DNA from: Lachnospiraceae bacterium
Lineage (GTDB): Bacteria; Bacillota; Clostridia; Lachnospirales; Lachnospiraceae
NCBI GenBank assembly: GCA_022769665.1
Contig: JALEIR010000058.1
Location: forward strand, 1-45,847
Length of the DNA stretch: 45,847 nucleotides
Direction of reading: 5' to 3'
Shown here: positions 17,261-24,463 of the stretch, in pieces
Layout of the letters: each line of letters opens with the position of its first letter
Position numbering within the stretch: position 1 is the stretch's first letter
Translations under genes and position numbers: made by a program
The notes under the pieces: generated by a model
Databases searched by the model: none
Told to the model about the DNA's origin: nothing
Seen by the model: the letters and a program-made list of their open reading frames with translations, nothing else

Positions 17261-17298
17261 TTGCTCATCCTCCGATTTTTATACTAAAATCCTCTCAC

Positions 17299-17327
17299 AT
17301 TTTATCAAATTTTTTCTATACTCTCAA
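17299..17327 (-). promoter_or_regulatory. Promoter of the SPFH gene
   Basis: TTGAGA (complement of 17322-17327) and TAAAAT (complement of 17299-17304) lie 17 bases apart, about 40 bases upstream of the SPFH start codon. Confidence 0.7.
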
Positions 17328-17345
17328 CAGGTTTTATAAATATTC

Positions 17346-17374
17346 TTTACAAAACCCTTCGTTTAGCATAAACT
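17346..17374 (+). promoter_or_regulatory. Promoter of the HTH regulator
   Basis: TTTACA (17346-17351) and TAAACT (17369-17374) lie 17 bases apart. The start codon is about 50 bases downstream. The two divergent promoters are only about 20 bases apart. Confidence 0.55.
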
Positions 17375-17425
17375 GAAAGAGGATTTTGTTACAGCTACAT
17401 TCTAAACTAAAGGAAGTAATTTGAC

Positions 17426-17911
17426 ATGGGAAAAAAAGCCACAAAAGCAGCCGATAATATGTACTATCTTGCACGTTGTGAAGCAGCAAAGACAAATGAT
17501 GATTTTTCCAGCCGTGAAAAAGCTGCCGAAATCATCGGAATTGACAGAACAAGATTGGCCCGTATTGAACTTGATACAATCGCTCCGTACCCGGAGGAAG
17601 TATCAGCCATAGCGGATGCCTACAACGTTCCGGAGCTTTGTAATTCATATTGTGCCAGAGAATGCCCTATCGGTAAAAGCAGCGTCCATGAGGTTACCAT
17701 TGACGATTTTGACCGACTTGCCTTAAAGGTGCTGGGTTCCCTGAAAGATATTGACTCGCTTCGTGCTTCCCTGATTGCCATTTCCGAAGATGGTGTCATC
17801 GAAGAGGATGAACGTCCCGCCTTTCAGGCAATTTTGGATTCCCTGGAAAAAATCAGCACCAACGCCAAAGCGCTTCAGCTCTGGGCAATCAAAAATATCC
17901 GGATAAAGTAA
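17426..17911 (+). CDS. XRE-type helix-turn-helix regulator
   Basis: A 161-residue protein whose first 70 residues hold an XRE/Cro-like HTH (SREKAAEIIGIDRTRLARIE, with the conserved helix-turn-helix pattern). A middle part with Cys-containing NSYCARECPIG follows, then a helical C-terminus (FQAILDSLEKISTNAKALQLWAI). The start ATG 17426 has AAGGAAG 10 bases upstream. The target is unknown. It is divergent from the SPFH gene, which makes local control of that unit a reasonable guess only. It ends with a terminator. Confidence 0.8.
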   Translation: MGKKATKAADNMYYLARCEAAKTNDDFSSREKAAEIIGIDRTRLARIELDTIAPYPEEVSAIADAYNVPELCNSYCARECPIGKSSVHEVTIDDFDRLALKVLGSLKDIDSLRASLIAISEDGVIEEDERPAFQAILDSLEKISTNAKALQLWAIKNIRIK

Positions 17912-17915
17912 AGAA

Positions 17916-17966
17916 AAAGCGGTGAGCCTGTTACGTCCTCTGTAACATTGTGTGCTCAGCCGCTTT
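17916..17966. terminator. Hairpin terminator between HTH gene and binding-protein gene
   Basis: AAAGCGG/CCGCTTT (17916-17922 with 17960-17966) with GAGC/GCTC and an inner TGTTAC/GTAACA stem. On the minus strand it is followed by TTTTTCTTTAC, the better tail, so it serves the binding-protein gene that ends at 18027. On the plus strand it follows the HTH stop directly. Confidence 0.8.
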
Positions 17967-18026
17967 CTCTGTCACAAACTGCTTTCTCTTTTTTATTTAT
18001 CTGATTTCTATTCTTATCTGCTTTCC

Positions 18027-19052
18027 TTATTTCTGCTCCGCCGCTTTCTGAGCAAATTCCGTCGTCACCAAATCCTCATATAGGACTCTTTCCTTCAGAA
18101 CTCCCGCATCCGCAAGAATATTCTGTAATAAATCAAAGGAATCCTTCTCAAATATCAGATTGTTTTTCCAAGTATCCTGGTTGTAATAGCGTTCCACAAT
18201 TTTTGTCAAAGTCTCCATATCCGTCTCCGGGAACTGCGGTGCAATCACCTTGGCAATCTCCTCCGGGCTGTGACTCTGTACATAATCCATTCCTTTTTGC
18301 AAAGCATCGGTAAATGCCTGAATAATATCACCATGCTCCTCCAGATAACTTTTCTTCGCCGAAAACGAAGTATAAGGTACATAACCGGAGTCCTCTCCCA
18401 GGGAAGCTACCACATATCCCTCACCTTTCTGCTCAAGCATAGTGGCATGAGGTTCAAATTCCACGGTAAAATCAGCGTCTCCGCCTGAAAAAGCTGCGGC
18501 GGTGGAACCAAAGTCAACACTCTGGTCAATTCTCACTTCGGTTTTAGGGTCAATTCCGTTTTTCTCCAGAATATACTCAAAAACCATCTCCGGCATTCCG
18601 CCTGCTCTTCCGCCCAGAACATCCTTACCTACCAGCATATCCCAGGAGAACTCCTCCAACGGCTCTCTCGACACCAGGAAATTTCCTGCGCGCTGTGTCA
18701 ACTGCGCAAAATTTACTACATAATCCTGTGTTCCGCCCGCATAGGTGTATACTGTGCTCTCACTTCCCATAAACCCGATATCCGCTTCTCCGGTCAACAC
18801 TGCCGTCATGGTTTTATCCGCCCCAAAACCCGTAACCAGCTCCAGTTCAATACCTTCTTCTGTAAAATAGCCTTCTTCAATTGCTACATACATGGGTGCA
18901 TAGAAGATAGAATGTGCAACTTCGTTCAGCACAATCTTCGTCTTTCCGTCTGCTGTTGAAGCACCCTCTGCACCACAGCCTGTCATGGACAGCATGCCCA
19001 CTGCAACAGCCAGACAGATTACACCCACCACTTTCATTATCCGCTCTTTCAT
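18027..19052 (-). CDS. NMT1/SsuA-like ABC transporter substrate-binding lipoprotein
   Basis: A 341-residue secreted binding protein from ATG 19052. It starts with a Lys/Arg-containing N-terminus, a hydrophobic core (VVGVICLAVAVGMLSM) and a lipoprotein cleavage site MTGC. The mature part resembles the NMT1/THI5-like/SsuA family (sulfonate, taurine, pyrimidine precursor uptake): YAPMYVAIEEGYFTEEGI and DIGFMGSESTVYTYAGG. AAAGGAGG lies eight bases before the start. No permease or ATPase gene is adjacent, so it is an orphan, or its partners are elsewhere. The substrate is not assigned. Flanked by terminators on both sides. Confidence 0.88.
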   Translation of the reverse strand: MKERIMKVVGVICLAVAVGMLSMTGCGAEGASTADGKTKIVLNEVAHSIFYAPMYVAIEEGYFTEEGIELELVTGFGADKTMTAVLTGEADIGFMGSESTVYTYAGGTQDYVVNFAQLTQRAGNFLVSREPLEEFSWDMLVGKDVLGGRAGGMPEMVFEYILEKNGIDPKTEVRIDQSVDFGSTAAAFSGGDADFTVEFEPHATMLEQKGEGYVVASLGEDSGYVPYTSFSAKKSYLEEHGDIIQAFTDALQKGMDYVQSHSPEEIAKVIAPQFPETDMETLTKIVERYYNQDTWKNNLIFEKDSFDLLQNILADAGVLKERVLYEDLVTTEFAQKAAEQK

Positions 19053-19106
19053 AAAAATCCTCCTTTTTTCATGATGCTCTATCTTATGCTGCATCGAAAA
19101 AAAGGT

Positions 19107-19141
19107 TACAAAAAACGGCTGCGCGTGGAAGCAGCCGTTTT
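19107..19141 (-). terminator. Terminator of the HIT protein gene
   Basis: An 11-base perfect stem AAAACGGCTGC/GCAGCCGTTTT (19112-19122 with 19131-19141) with loop of eight is followed on the minus strand by TTTTTTG. It sits about nine bases after the HIT stop codon. Confidence 0.88.
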
Positions 19142-19149
19142 GACAACTA

Positions 19150-19569
19150 TTAAAGATTTGCTTTAATTTTCTCAATCATCTCATCATACTCCGCGTCGGT
19201 GAGATAGGTCTTGCCGGGATTCATCTGAAAGGTTCCTCCCCACTCATCTCCGCCTTTATATTTGGGACAGAGATGCATGTGCAGATGACAACCTGTATCG
19301 CCGTATGCTCCGTAATTCAGCTTGTCCGGGTGGAAAGCCGCATGGATAGCTCTCGCTGCATGGGCTACATCCTCCATAAACAGATTTCGCTCCTCATCAG
19401 ATATATCAATCATTTCACTTACATGATCTTTGTATGCCACAATGCATCTGCCGGGCTTGCTCTGTTCCTTGAACAAAATCAGGCTGCTGACCTGAAGATC
19501 ACAGATAAAAATTCCGAACTTGTCCAGCAGTTCCCCTCTCATGCAATATCCACAGTTTACATCCTTCAT
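19150..19569 (-). CDS. HIT family protein
   Basis: A histidine-triad nucleotide-binding/hydrolase protein of 139 residues from ATG 19569. The HIT motif HLHMHLCP and a preceding NYGAYGDTGCHLH strand are clear. An N-terminal CGYC pair may bind a metal. HIT proteins usually cleave or bind adenosine phosphoramidates and dinucleotides; the natural substrate is open. The start overlaps or follows the end of the DUF1836 gene (stop at 19583), with a weak GGTG-type site; an alternative start at 19593 would overlap it. The pair probably forms one transcript. Confidence 0.88.
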   Translation of the reverse strand: MKDVNCGYCMRGELLDKFGIFICDLQVSSLILFKEQSKPGRCIVAYKDHVSEMIDISDEERNLFMEDVAHAARAIHAAFHPDKLNYGAYGDTGCHLHMHLCPKYKGGDEWGGTFQMNPGKTYLTDAEYDEMIEKIKANL

Positions 19570-19582
19570 CTTTTTCACCGCG

Positions 19583-20257
19583 CTATTCCGCATCGGATTT
19601 CTCCGCTTTGTGCGCCTTCTCCTTCCTTTTTCCTTCCGCCTTTTCTTCGGCGACATGTTCCTTCTGTTCTGCAGACAGCTCATCCACCATCTTTTCAATC
19701 ATCAGCTTTTTAACATATACATCAAAGCTCAGCGTACAGATGAACGCAAATTTCTTTAAAAAATCCCTGCTCTCCTCCGGGGCATCTTCGAAGGTTTCAC
19801 CGGCAATTCTGAATTTCTCCGTCACATCCGCCTTCAGTGTTTCTATCTGCTGCTTCTCCAATCCGAAAGCTTCCCTGTAAATATCCTGCAGATTAAACTC
19901 CGTGGTATTTCCGAAAAAGCGCTCCGTAATTGGCTTTAACAAAGTCTGAATATCATTGATGGACAAAATTCCCTTATAATAATAAATAAATATCAGCAGT
20001 AAAACATGCTCTTTGGAATACTTCTTCTTTACCGGAGGGGGCAGTAAATCATTTTTTGCATAGTTATTAATCATTGTCTTCGTCAGGATTTTATCCTCTC
20101 CCGGATACCGTGCCGTAGAACGAAGTTTACTGTCCATAAAAGTAGTAACCTGATCCATATATAAATCTATATTCGGAATGTCCTCGGGGCTTACATATTC
20201 TATTCTGTCAAGACTGGACAGTATACTGTTCAGTAAATCGTCATTATCAATGGTCAT
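19583..20257 (-). CDS. DUF1836 family protein
   Basis: A 224-residue protein that begins with a MerR-like helical DNA-binding-type domain (RSTARYPGEDKILTKTMINN through YSKEHVLLLIFIYYYKG), as in the DUF1836 family of clostridia and lactobacilli, whose function is not known. Then an acidic/hydrophobic middle (FAFICTLSFDVYVKKLM) and a Lys/Glu-rich C-terminal tail. The start ATG 20257 has GTGAGGG upstream. A regulator role is inferred from the fold only. Likely cotranscribed with the HIT gene. Confidence 0.85.
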   Translation of the reverse strand: MTIDNDDLLNSILSSLDRIEYVSPEDIPNIDLYMDQVTTFMDSKLRSTARYPGEDKILTKTMINNYAKNDLLPPPVKKKYSKEHVLLLIFIYYYKGILSINDIQTLLKPITERFFGNTTEFNLQDIYREAFGLEKQQIETLKADVTEKFRIAGETFEDAPEESRDFLKKFAFICTLSFDVYVKKLMIEKMVDELSAEQKEHVAEEKAEGKRKEKAHKAEKSDAE

Positions 20258-20308
20258 TTTTATTCCCTCACTTCCCCTTGTTCGGAAAACTGTTTTTTCA
20301 CTGCATTT

Positions 20309-20337
20309 ATTATATAGTATTCAAAATTACATGACAA
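20309..20337 (-). promoter_or_regulatory. Promoter of the DUF1836-HIT transcript
   Basis: TTGTCA (complement of 20332-20337) and TATAAT (complement of 20309-20314) lie 17 bases apart, about 50 bases upstream of the DUF1836 start. Confidence 0.75.
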
Positions 20338-20379
20338 CTGTTTCTTTTCAGAAAGATATCGCTATTTTTCTTTTGTCCC

Positions 20380-20408
20380 TTTACTTTACAACTTTAATAT
20401 GGTAAAAT
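20380..20408 (+). promoter_or_regulatory. Promoter of the YerC-like gene
   Basis: TTTACT (20380-20385) and TAAAAT (20403-20408) with 17-base spacing, close upstream of the palindrome at 20422-20437. Confidence 0.55.
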
Positions 20409-20421
20409 TGAAATAGTTGAG

Positions 20422-20437
20422 CTGTAAAGTTTTACAG
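20422..20437 (+). promoter_or_regulatory. Palindromic operator candidate
   Basis: CTGTAAA-GT-TTTACAG is a perfect seven-base inverted repeat with two-base spacer, about 13 bases after the -10 box. A related half site CTTTACA lies at 20384-20390, overlapping the -35 region. The layout suggests autoregulation by the product of the following gene. Confidence 0.55.
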
Positions 20438-20465
20438 TGCAAAAGTAATTGGTGAGGTGCTTAAA

Positions 20466-20765
20466 ATGAATAAAAAGATAAGAAATGAAGCAGTGGATTC
20501 TCTGTTTGATGCCATTCTCTGTCTGAAGGGCCGGGAAGAGTGTTACAGTTTTTTTGAAGATCTCTGTACAGTAAACGAGTTGCTCTCCCTTTCCCAGCGT
20601 TTTGAAGTGGCCGCTATGCTGAAAAGCCATAAAACATATCTGGAAATTGCGGAGAAAACCGGAGCTTCCACCGCAACCATCAGCCGTGTCAACCGCTCTC
20701 TCAATTACGGGAACGATGGCTATGACATGGTATTTGGGCGCATGGGGAATAATACTCCCGAATAA
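20466..20765 (+). CDS. YerC/TrpR-superfamily regulator
   Basis: A 99-residue protein of the YerC/YecD family (TrpR-like helix-turn-helix). The HTH is YLEIAEKTGASTATISRVNR, about residues 60-79, followed by SLNYGNDGYDMVF, typical for this family. The start ATG 20466 is behind GGTGAGG; a GTG three codons upstream is possible. Family members are thought to be small repressors; the ligand is not known. A perfect palindrome in its promoter fits autorepression. Divergent from DUF1836. Confidence 0.9.
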   Translation: MNKKIRNEAVDSLFDAILCLKGREECYSFFEDLCTVNELLSLSQRFEVAAMLKSHKTYLEIAEKTGASTATISRVNRSLNYGNDGYDMVFGRMGNNTPE

Positions 20766-20791
20766 AAGCACGCTTTCTGCGTACTGCCTGA

Positions 20792-20820
20792 AAAAAGTCG
20801 GCATTGCATGCCGACTTTTT
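20792..20820. terminator. Bidirectional terminator between YerC-like gene and bactofilin gene
   Basis: AAAAAGTCGGCAT/ATGCCGACTTTTT, a perfect 13-base stem with a three-base loop and T tracts on both strands. It serves both convergent genes. Confidence 0.95.
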
Positions 20821-20827
20821 GATTTCT

Positions 20828-21325
20828 CTATATTGTATTCTGTTCGCTTTCAGTATTCTGCGGCTCCGAAGAGATTTCTTCTCTGCTGGCCTCTTCCACT
20901 TCCTTCAAGGCTTCCTGAATAGCTGCCTTGGCGGACTTTTTACCTGCTCTCACAGCTTTCGCCGCGGGCTTTTGTCTCTTTCCGGGAACCTCCTGATTCA
21001 TATCGCACTTTCCCTGGAAAACCGCCTTCTCATCAATTACTATTACAGCCGTAGAAATATCGCCGATTACCTTTGCAGTGGCTGTCAGCTCTGCTCTTTC
21101 CGGTGCAGTTACATTGCCGATGACCTCTCCGCCGATGATAACAGCTTTCGCAGAAACATCACCGTCCACACTGCCTGTCACTCCGATAATCAAAGCTTCG
21201 CTCACAGTTACATTTCCCTTGATGATTCCGTCGATTCTGGCAGAACCCTGAGCTGAAAAATCACCTGCGCATTCAGCGTTCTTTCCAATAATTGTCGTCA
21301 TTCTGATTTGCTTGTTTGCTCTCAT
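20828..21325 (-). CDS. Bactofilin (polymer-forming cytoskeletal protein)
   Basis: A 165-residue bactofilin. The central part (about 10-110) shows the right-handed beta-helix pattern of repeated short strands, such as GSARIDGIIKGNVTVSE and GEVIGNVTAPERAELTA, that polymerises into filaments without nucleotide. The C-terminal tail is Lys/Ala-rich, then acidic. The start ATG 21325 has AAGGAG six bases upstream. Bactofilins often work with M23 (LytM) endopeptidases in cell-shape control, and an M23-like gene lies immediately upstream here, so they probably act together at the envelope. Confidence 0.92.
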   Translation of the reverse strand: MRANKQIRMTTIIGKNAECAGDFSAQGSARIDGIIKGNVTVSEALIIGVTGSVDGDVSAKAVIIGGEVIGNVTAPERAELTATAKVIGDISTAVIVIDEKAVFQGKCDMNQEVPGKRQKPAAKAVRAGKKSAKAAIQEALKEVEEASREEISSEPQNTESEQNTI

Positions 21326-21381
21326 AACATTCTCCTTCACTTCCGCCGCAACAGCGGTACAACTCGAATCAGGCTGCCATC

Positions 21382-22095
21382 CTATCCACTGATAGTCAGC
21401 ATCTCCATGGGATTAATGTAGACACCATCCTTCAGCATCTGATAACCCAGCTTACTGTTCTCTTCACCAACCAAAAACAGTGTCGTTCCCTGCGTTACCG
21501 TCTCACCCTGTTTTACCTTGATTTCACCTGAGTTTCTGTAAATTGTCACATATCCGTTGCCGTGATCCACCCAGATATTGTGGCCGTACTCACTGTCGTC
21601 ATTTACTGCCGTCACTGTTCCTGCCGCTGTAGCCACAACCATTGCCCCGTCAGTTGCAGTAAAGATGCACATGGGATTTCCCTCAGTCACTTCCTCCATG
21701 GTTGCAGAACCCGTCAAAGGGAATTCTGTCGGTGTCGTCTGTTTCTGCAACTGTTCTGAAAGCTCATTTTCATTTTGTGTTTTCTGATTAATTGTATCAC
21801 TCAGAATTTGTATAGTTTCGTTCAGGGAATCCACCTCATTTTCAAGAGCTGCCTTCTCCTGCTCCAAACTTTCGACCTGTTCCAGCCATACCTTTATTTC
21901 CCGGTTTTTTTCCGCAAGAACATCCTGTTCAAAATAGACAAAACCGATTCCCGCACCTATGACAATACAGAGGAGCAATACTGTCACTCTAAACAACCAG
22001 GGATGATATCGATACTGTTCAATTCCGGTATCCACCGAATCCGATGCCAGAATCATCATCTGATGCTTTTTACGCTTATGCCGTTGTCGTCCCAT
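21382..22095 (-). CDS. Membrane-anchored M23/LytM-like protein, degenerate active site
   Basis: A 237-residue protein from ATG 22095: a basic N-terminus, one membrane segment (about 34-56), a coiled-coil (VESLEQEKAALENEVDSLNE) and a C-terminal LytM/M23 fold recognisable from WVDHGNGYVTIYRN, VKQGETVTQGTTLF and the VYINPMEML end. The His residues that bind zinc in active M23 enzymes are replaced: the YAH position reads YRN and the HLHFE position reads LGYQML. It therefore looks like a non-catalytic LytM protein such as SpoIIQ. It sits upstream of bactofilin on the same strand, 56 bases from it, so a scaffold partner role is plausible. Confidence 0.85.
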   Translation of the reverse strand: MGRQRHKRKKHQMMILASDSVDTGIEQYRYHPWLFRVTVLLLCIVIGAGIGFVYFEQDVLAEKNREIKVWLEQVESLEQEKAALENEVDSLNETIQILSDTINQKTQNENELSEQLQKQTTPTEFPLTGSATMEEVTEGNPMCIFTATDGAMVVATAAGTVTAVNDDSEYGHNIWVDHGNGYVTIYRNSGEIKVKQGETVTQGTTLFLVGEENSKLGYQMLKDGVYINPMEMLTISG

Positions 22096-22130
22096 ATAAG
22101 AGTCACCTCCGGTAAAACACGAATATAAGT

Positions 22131-22159
22131 ATTTTACCATAGGCAATACATAACATCAA
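22131..22159 (-). promoter_or_regulatory. Promoter of the LytM-like/bactofilin unit
   Basis: TTGATG (complement of 22154-22159) and TAAAAT (complement of 22131-22136) lie 17 bases apart. TGG directly precedes the -10 box, an extended -10. Confidence 0.65.
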
Positions 22160-22233
22160 TTGCAATTTAACATTTTTGTAACATTTTCCCAAGAAAGCCT
22201 TTAAGTTTTCATATATTCCACCTGAATATTTGT

Positions 22234-23019
22234 TTAACTTTTGTCCATATTGCACAATTCAAGTACCTTTTTCCACTCCAATTTGCCTCCAAACAAATCC
22301 AGTGCACTACCTACTGTAACATTCAGACGATTATTTCCCAACTCCTTTAAAATCTTTAAGTCTTCATAACTATGAACACCGCCGGCATATGTTACCGGCA
22401 GCTTTCCCCATGCACCCAAAAGACCAGCAAGCTCTGTTTCAATACCGTTTGCTTTTCCTTCCACATCAACTGCATGCACCAGAAATTCGTCGCAATAGGC
22501 CGACAACCGCTCCAAAAGTGCCTCATCTACCTGTTCTTCCGTCACCTTCTGCCATCTGTCTGTAACAATTCTATATCCCAGTTCCGTCTTTTTACAGCTT
22601 AAATCAAGCACAAGCCTGTCCTTTCCAACTGCTTTCACAAGTTCCTTCAACCTGTCATAAAAAATATGTCCGTCACGAAAAACATAGGAAGTAACAATAA
22701 CGTGAGATGCACCTGCCTCTAAAAACTCCTGCGCATTTTCTGCCGTGATTCCGCCCCCTATCTGCATTCCTCCGGGGAATGTCTTCAAAGCAAGCAGTGC
22801 CTGCTCTTTTGTCTGTTCATAATATTCGCTTCCGACAGGGTTTAAAAGAATGATATGCCCTCCCCGAATTCCCGCATTCCGATAAAGTCTTGCAAAAAAT
22901 GCAGCATCCTGTTCCGACACAAAATTTTCTCTGGCCAGATTTCCTGCATCCCTGAGACTTCCTCCCACAATCTGTTTCACTTTACCGTTATGGATATCAA
23001 TACATGGTCTGAATTCCAT
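22234..23019 (-). CDS. hisA: Eukaryotic-type HisA (ProFAR isomerase)
   Basis: Phosphoribosylformimino-5-aminoimidazole carboxamide ribotide isomerase of histidine synthesis, a TIM barrel of 261 residues. Visible are the N-terminal catalytic-Asp strand FRPCIDIHNGKVKQIVGG, QIGGGITAENAQEFLEAGA, the second acidic strand LVLDLSCKK, and YAGGVHSYEDL near the C-terminus. The inserts and signatures match the eukaryote-like His6 group more than common bacterial HisA. The start ATG 23019 has AGAGGC upstream. It stands alone, not in a his operon. Assignment to the His6-type group is by recall, without alignment. Confidence 0.88.
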   Translation of the reverse strand: MEFRPCIDIHNGKVKQIVGGSLRDAGNLARENFVSEQDAAFFARLYRNAGIRGGHIILLNPVGSEYYEQTKEQALLALKTFPGGMQIGGGITAENAQEFLEAGASHVIVTSYVFRDGHIFYDRLKELVKAVGKDRLVLDLSCKKTELGYRIVTDRWQKVTEEQVDEALLERLSAYCDEFLVHAVDVEGKANGIETELAGLLGAWGKLPVTYAGGVHSYEDLKILKELGNNRLNVTVGSALDLFGGKLEWKKVLELCNMDKS

Positions 23020-23156
23020 TTTTAAGCCTCTTTTCATCTGTTTTTTATTCTTTGAATATTTTTTTCTTTTCTTCACATACTATTCGCAAATCAACCATTC
23101 CGCATGACGCAATGGTAGGATTTGAAAGCTTATCTTATATCAAAACGGAGGAAACT

Positions 23157-23603
23157 ATGAAAAAAAATAAGCGATTGGCAGGAGCAAAAAAGCTTCTTGC
23201 ATTAGGTTTGGTACTTGTTTACATGTGTATGGCAACAGCATGTAACAATGACGGCACAGGCCAGAACAATTCCGGCAGTATGGCCGGAAGCGGCGCCCAA
23301 AATGAGTCCGGTACAACAAACGGGAACACCGGAAATACGGGGAATACCGGAAACAATAACGCTGTTGCAGACGACCATGTCAATAACGGCGGTTCTGTTC
23401 TGGATGATGCAGGCGACACTATCGGTAACATCGTTGACGATGCAGCCAACGGCGTAAGTGACCTGACCGATGACCTGATCGGAGACGGTGTAAATAACAA
23501 CGGCACCGGTAATAATACTACCAACGGTACAGGCACAACCAACGGTACAGGCACAACCGGTACTACCGGAACCAACGGCACTACGGGAACAGCCGTTCAT
23601 TGA
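23157..23603 (+). CDS. Small Asn/Gly/Thr-rich lipoprotein
   Basis: A 148-residue secreted protein. Signal: basic MKKNKRLAG start, hydrophobic core LLALGLVLVYMCMATA and a Cys that could be lipidated (MATAC). The mature part is low complexity, with NTGNTGNTGNNN near the start and TNGTGTTNGTGTTGTTG near the end, around an acidic centre (DDAGDTIGNIVDDAANGV). Function unknown; a surface-exposed coat-like lipoprotein is suggested. The start ATG 23157 has GGAGG five bases upstream. It is divergent from hisA and convergent with dapB. Confidence 0.78.
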   Translation: MKKNKRLAGAKKLLALGLVLVYMCMATACNNDGTGQNNSGSMAGSGAQNESGTTNGNTGNTGNTGNNNAVADDHVNNGGSVLDDAGDTIGNIVDDAANGVSDLTDDLIGDGVNNNGTGNNTTNGTGTTNGTGTTGTTGTNGTTGTAVH

Positions 23604-23617
23604 TACAACAGTTCTTA

Positions 23618-23650
23618 TTTGAAAAGGCAGTCCTCATGAAAGGACTGCCT
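23618..23650 (-). terminator. Terminator of dapB, overlapping its stop codon
   Basis: AGGCAGTCCT/AGGACTGCCT (23625-23634 with 23641-23650) with six-base loop; the minus strand continues TTTTCAAA. The dapB stop TGA lies inside the structure. Confidence 0.82.
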
Positions 23651-24401
23651 CTATCACGTTGCTCATATCATACATACCTGCCGGTTTACCCGAGAGAAAC
23701 TTTGCCGCCTGAATGGCTCCTTTGCCAAACACCGCTTTGGAGTAAGCTGTATGGGAAAAAGTTATCACCTCATCGGAACCCGCAAAGATGACATCATGGT
23801 CGCCGACAATGGTTCCGCCCCTCACAGCGCTGATACCGATTTCTTTTCGCGGTCTCTTTTCTCTTCTGGAGCTTCTGTCATATACATATTCATACTCATT
23901 ACCCAGCTCTTCGTTGATGGAATCTGCCAGGGCAAGAGCTGTTCCGCTGGGAGCATCCACCTTCTGGTTATGGTGCTTTTCAACAATTTCAATATCAAAG
24001 CCTGCAGGTGCAAGAACATCTGCAGCTTTCTTTAGAAGCTTCAACATCAGGTTGATTCCCAACGACATATTGGCCGACTTCAAAACAGCAACACTTTCGG
24101 AAGCCTCTTTCACTTTCTGAAGCTGCTCCTCACTCAAACCGGTAGTACATAGCACGCAGGGCAGCTTCTTTTCCGCACAATAATCCAAAAGCGCATCTAC
24201 TGCTGCGGCTGTGGAAAAATCAATGATACAATCTGCCTCCACGTTACAATCTCTGATATCTTTAAATACGGGATAGGGATTATGGCCATCATCGAACGCA
24301 TCCACTCCCGCCACCAACTCAGCTTCGGCATCTCCTGCCAGCAGTCCGCTGATAACCTGCCCCATTTTACCGTTACAACCGTGCATAATGATTCTTGTCA
24401 T
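23634..24401 (-). CDS. dapB: 4-hydroxy-tetrahydrodipicolinate reductase
   Basis: DapB makes tetrahydrodipicolinate with NAD(P)H, the second committed step of lysine and diaminopimelate synthesis; in spore formers it also supplies the dipicolinate branch. The 255-residue product begins MTRIIMHGCNGKMGQ (nucleotide-binding motif) and carries the DapB signature EKHHNQKVDAPSGTA with catalytic His and Lys. The start ATG 24401 was chosen over an upstream frame because AAGG precedes it. dapA lies just upstream on the same strand (about 60 bases), so the pair is an operon. The terminator overlaps its end. Confidence 0.96.
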   Translation of the reverse strand: MTRIIMHGCNGKMGQVISGLLAGDAEAELVAGVDAFDDGHNPYPVFKDIRDCNVEADCIIDFSTAAAVDALLDYCAEKKLPCVLCTTGLSEEQLQKVKEASESVAVLKSANMSLGINLMLKLLKKAADVLAPAGFDIEIVEKHHNQKVDAPSGTALALADSINEELGNEYEYVYDRSSRREKRPRKEIGISAVRGGTIVGDHDVIFAGSDEVITFSHTAYSKAVFGKGAIQAAKFLSGKPAGMYDMSNVIEAVLS

Positions 24402-24463
24402 ATATATCCTTGCCTTTCTCACATGAGCCTGTCAAGCGGGCATCCGGCTCAAAGTATCTCGTC

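Noticed and set aside
19053..19175. A 41-residue extension of the binding lipoprotein
   Set aside because: It reads into the terminator of the HIT gene. ATG 19052 has AAAGGAGG and gives a normal lipoprotein signal.
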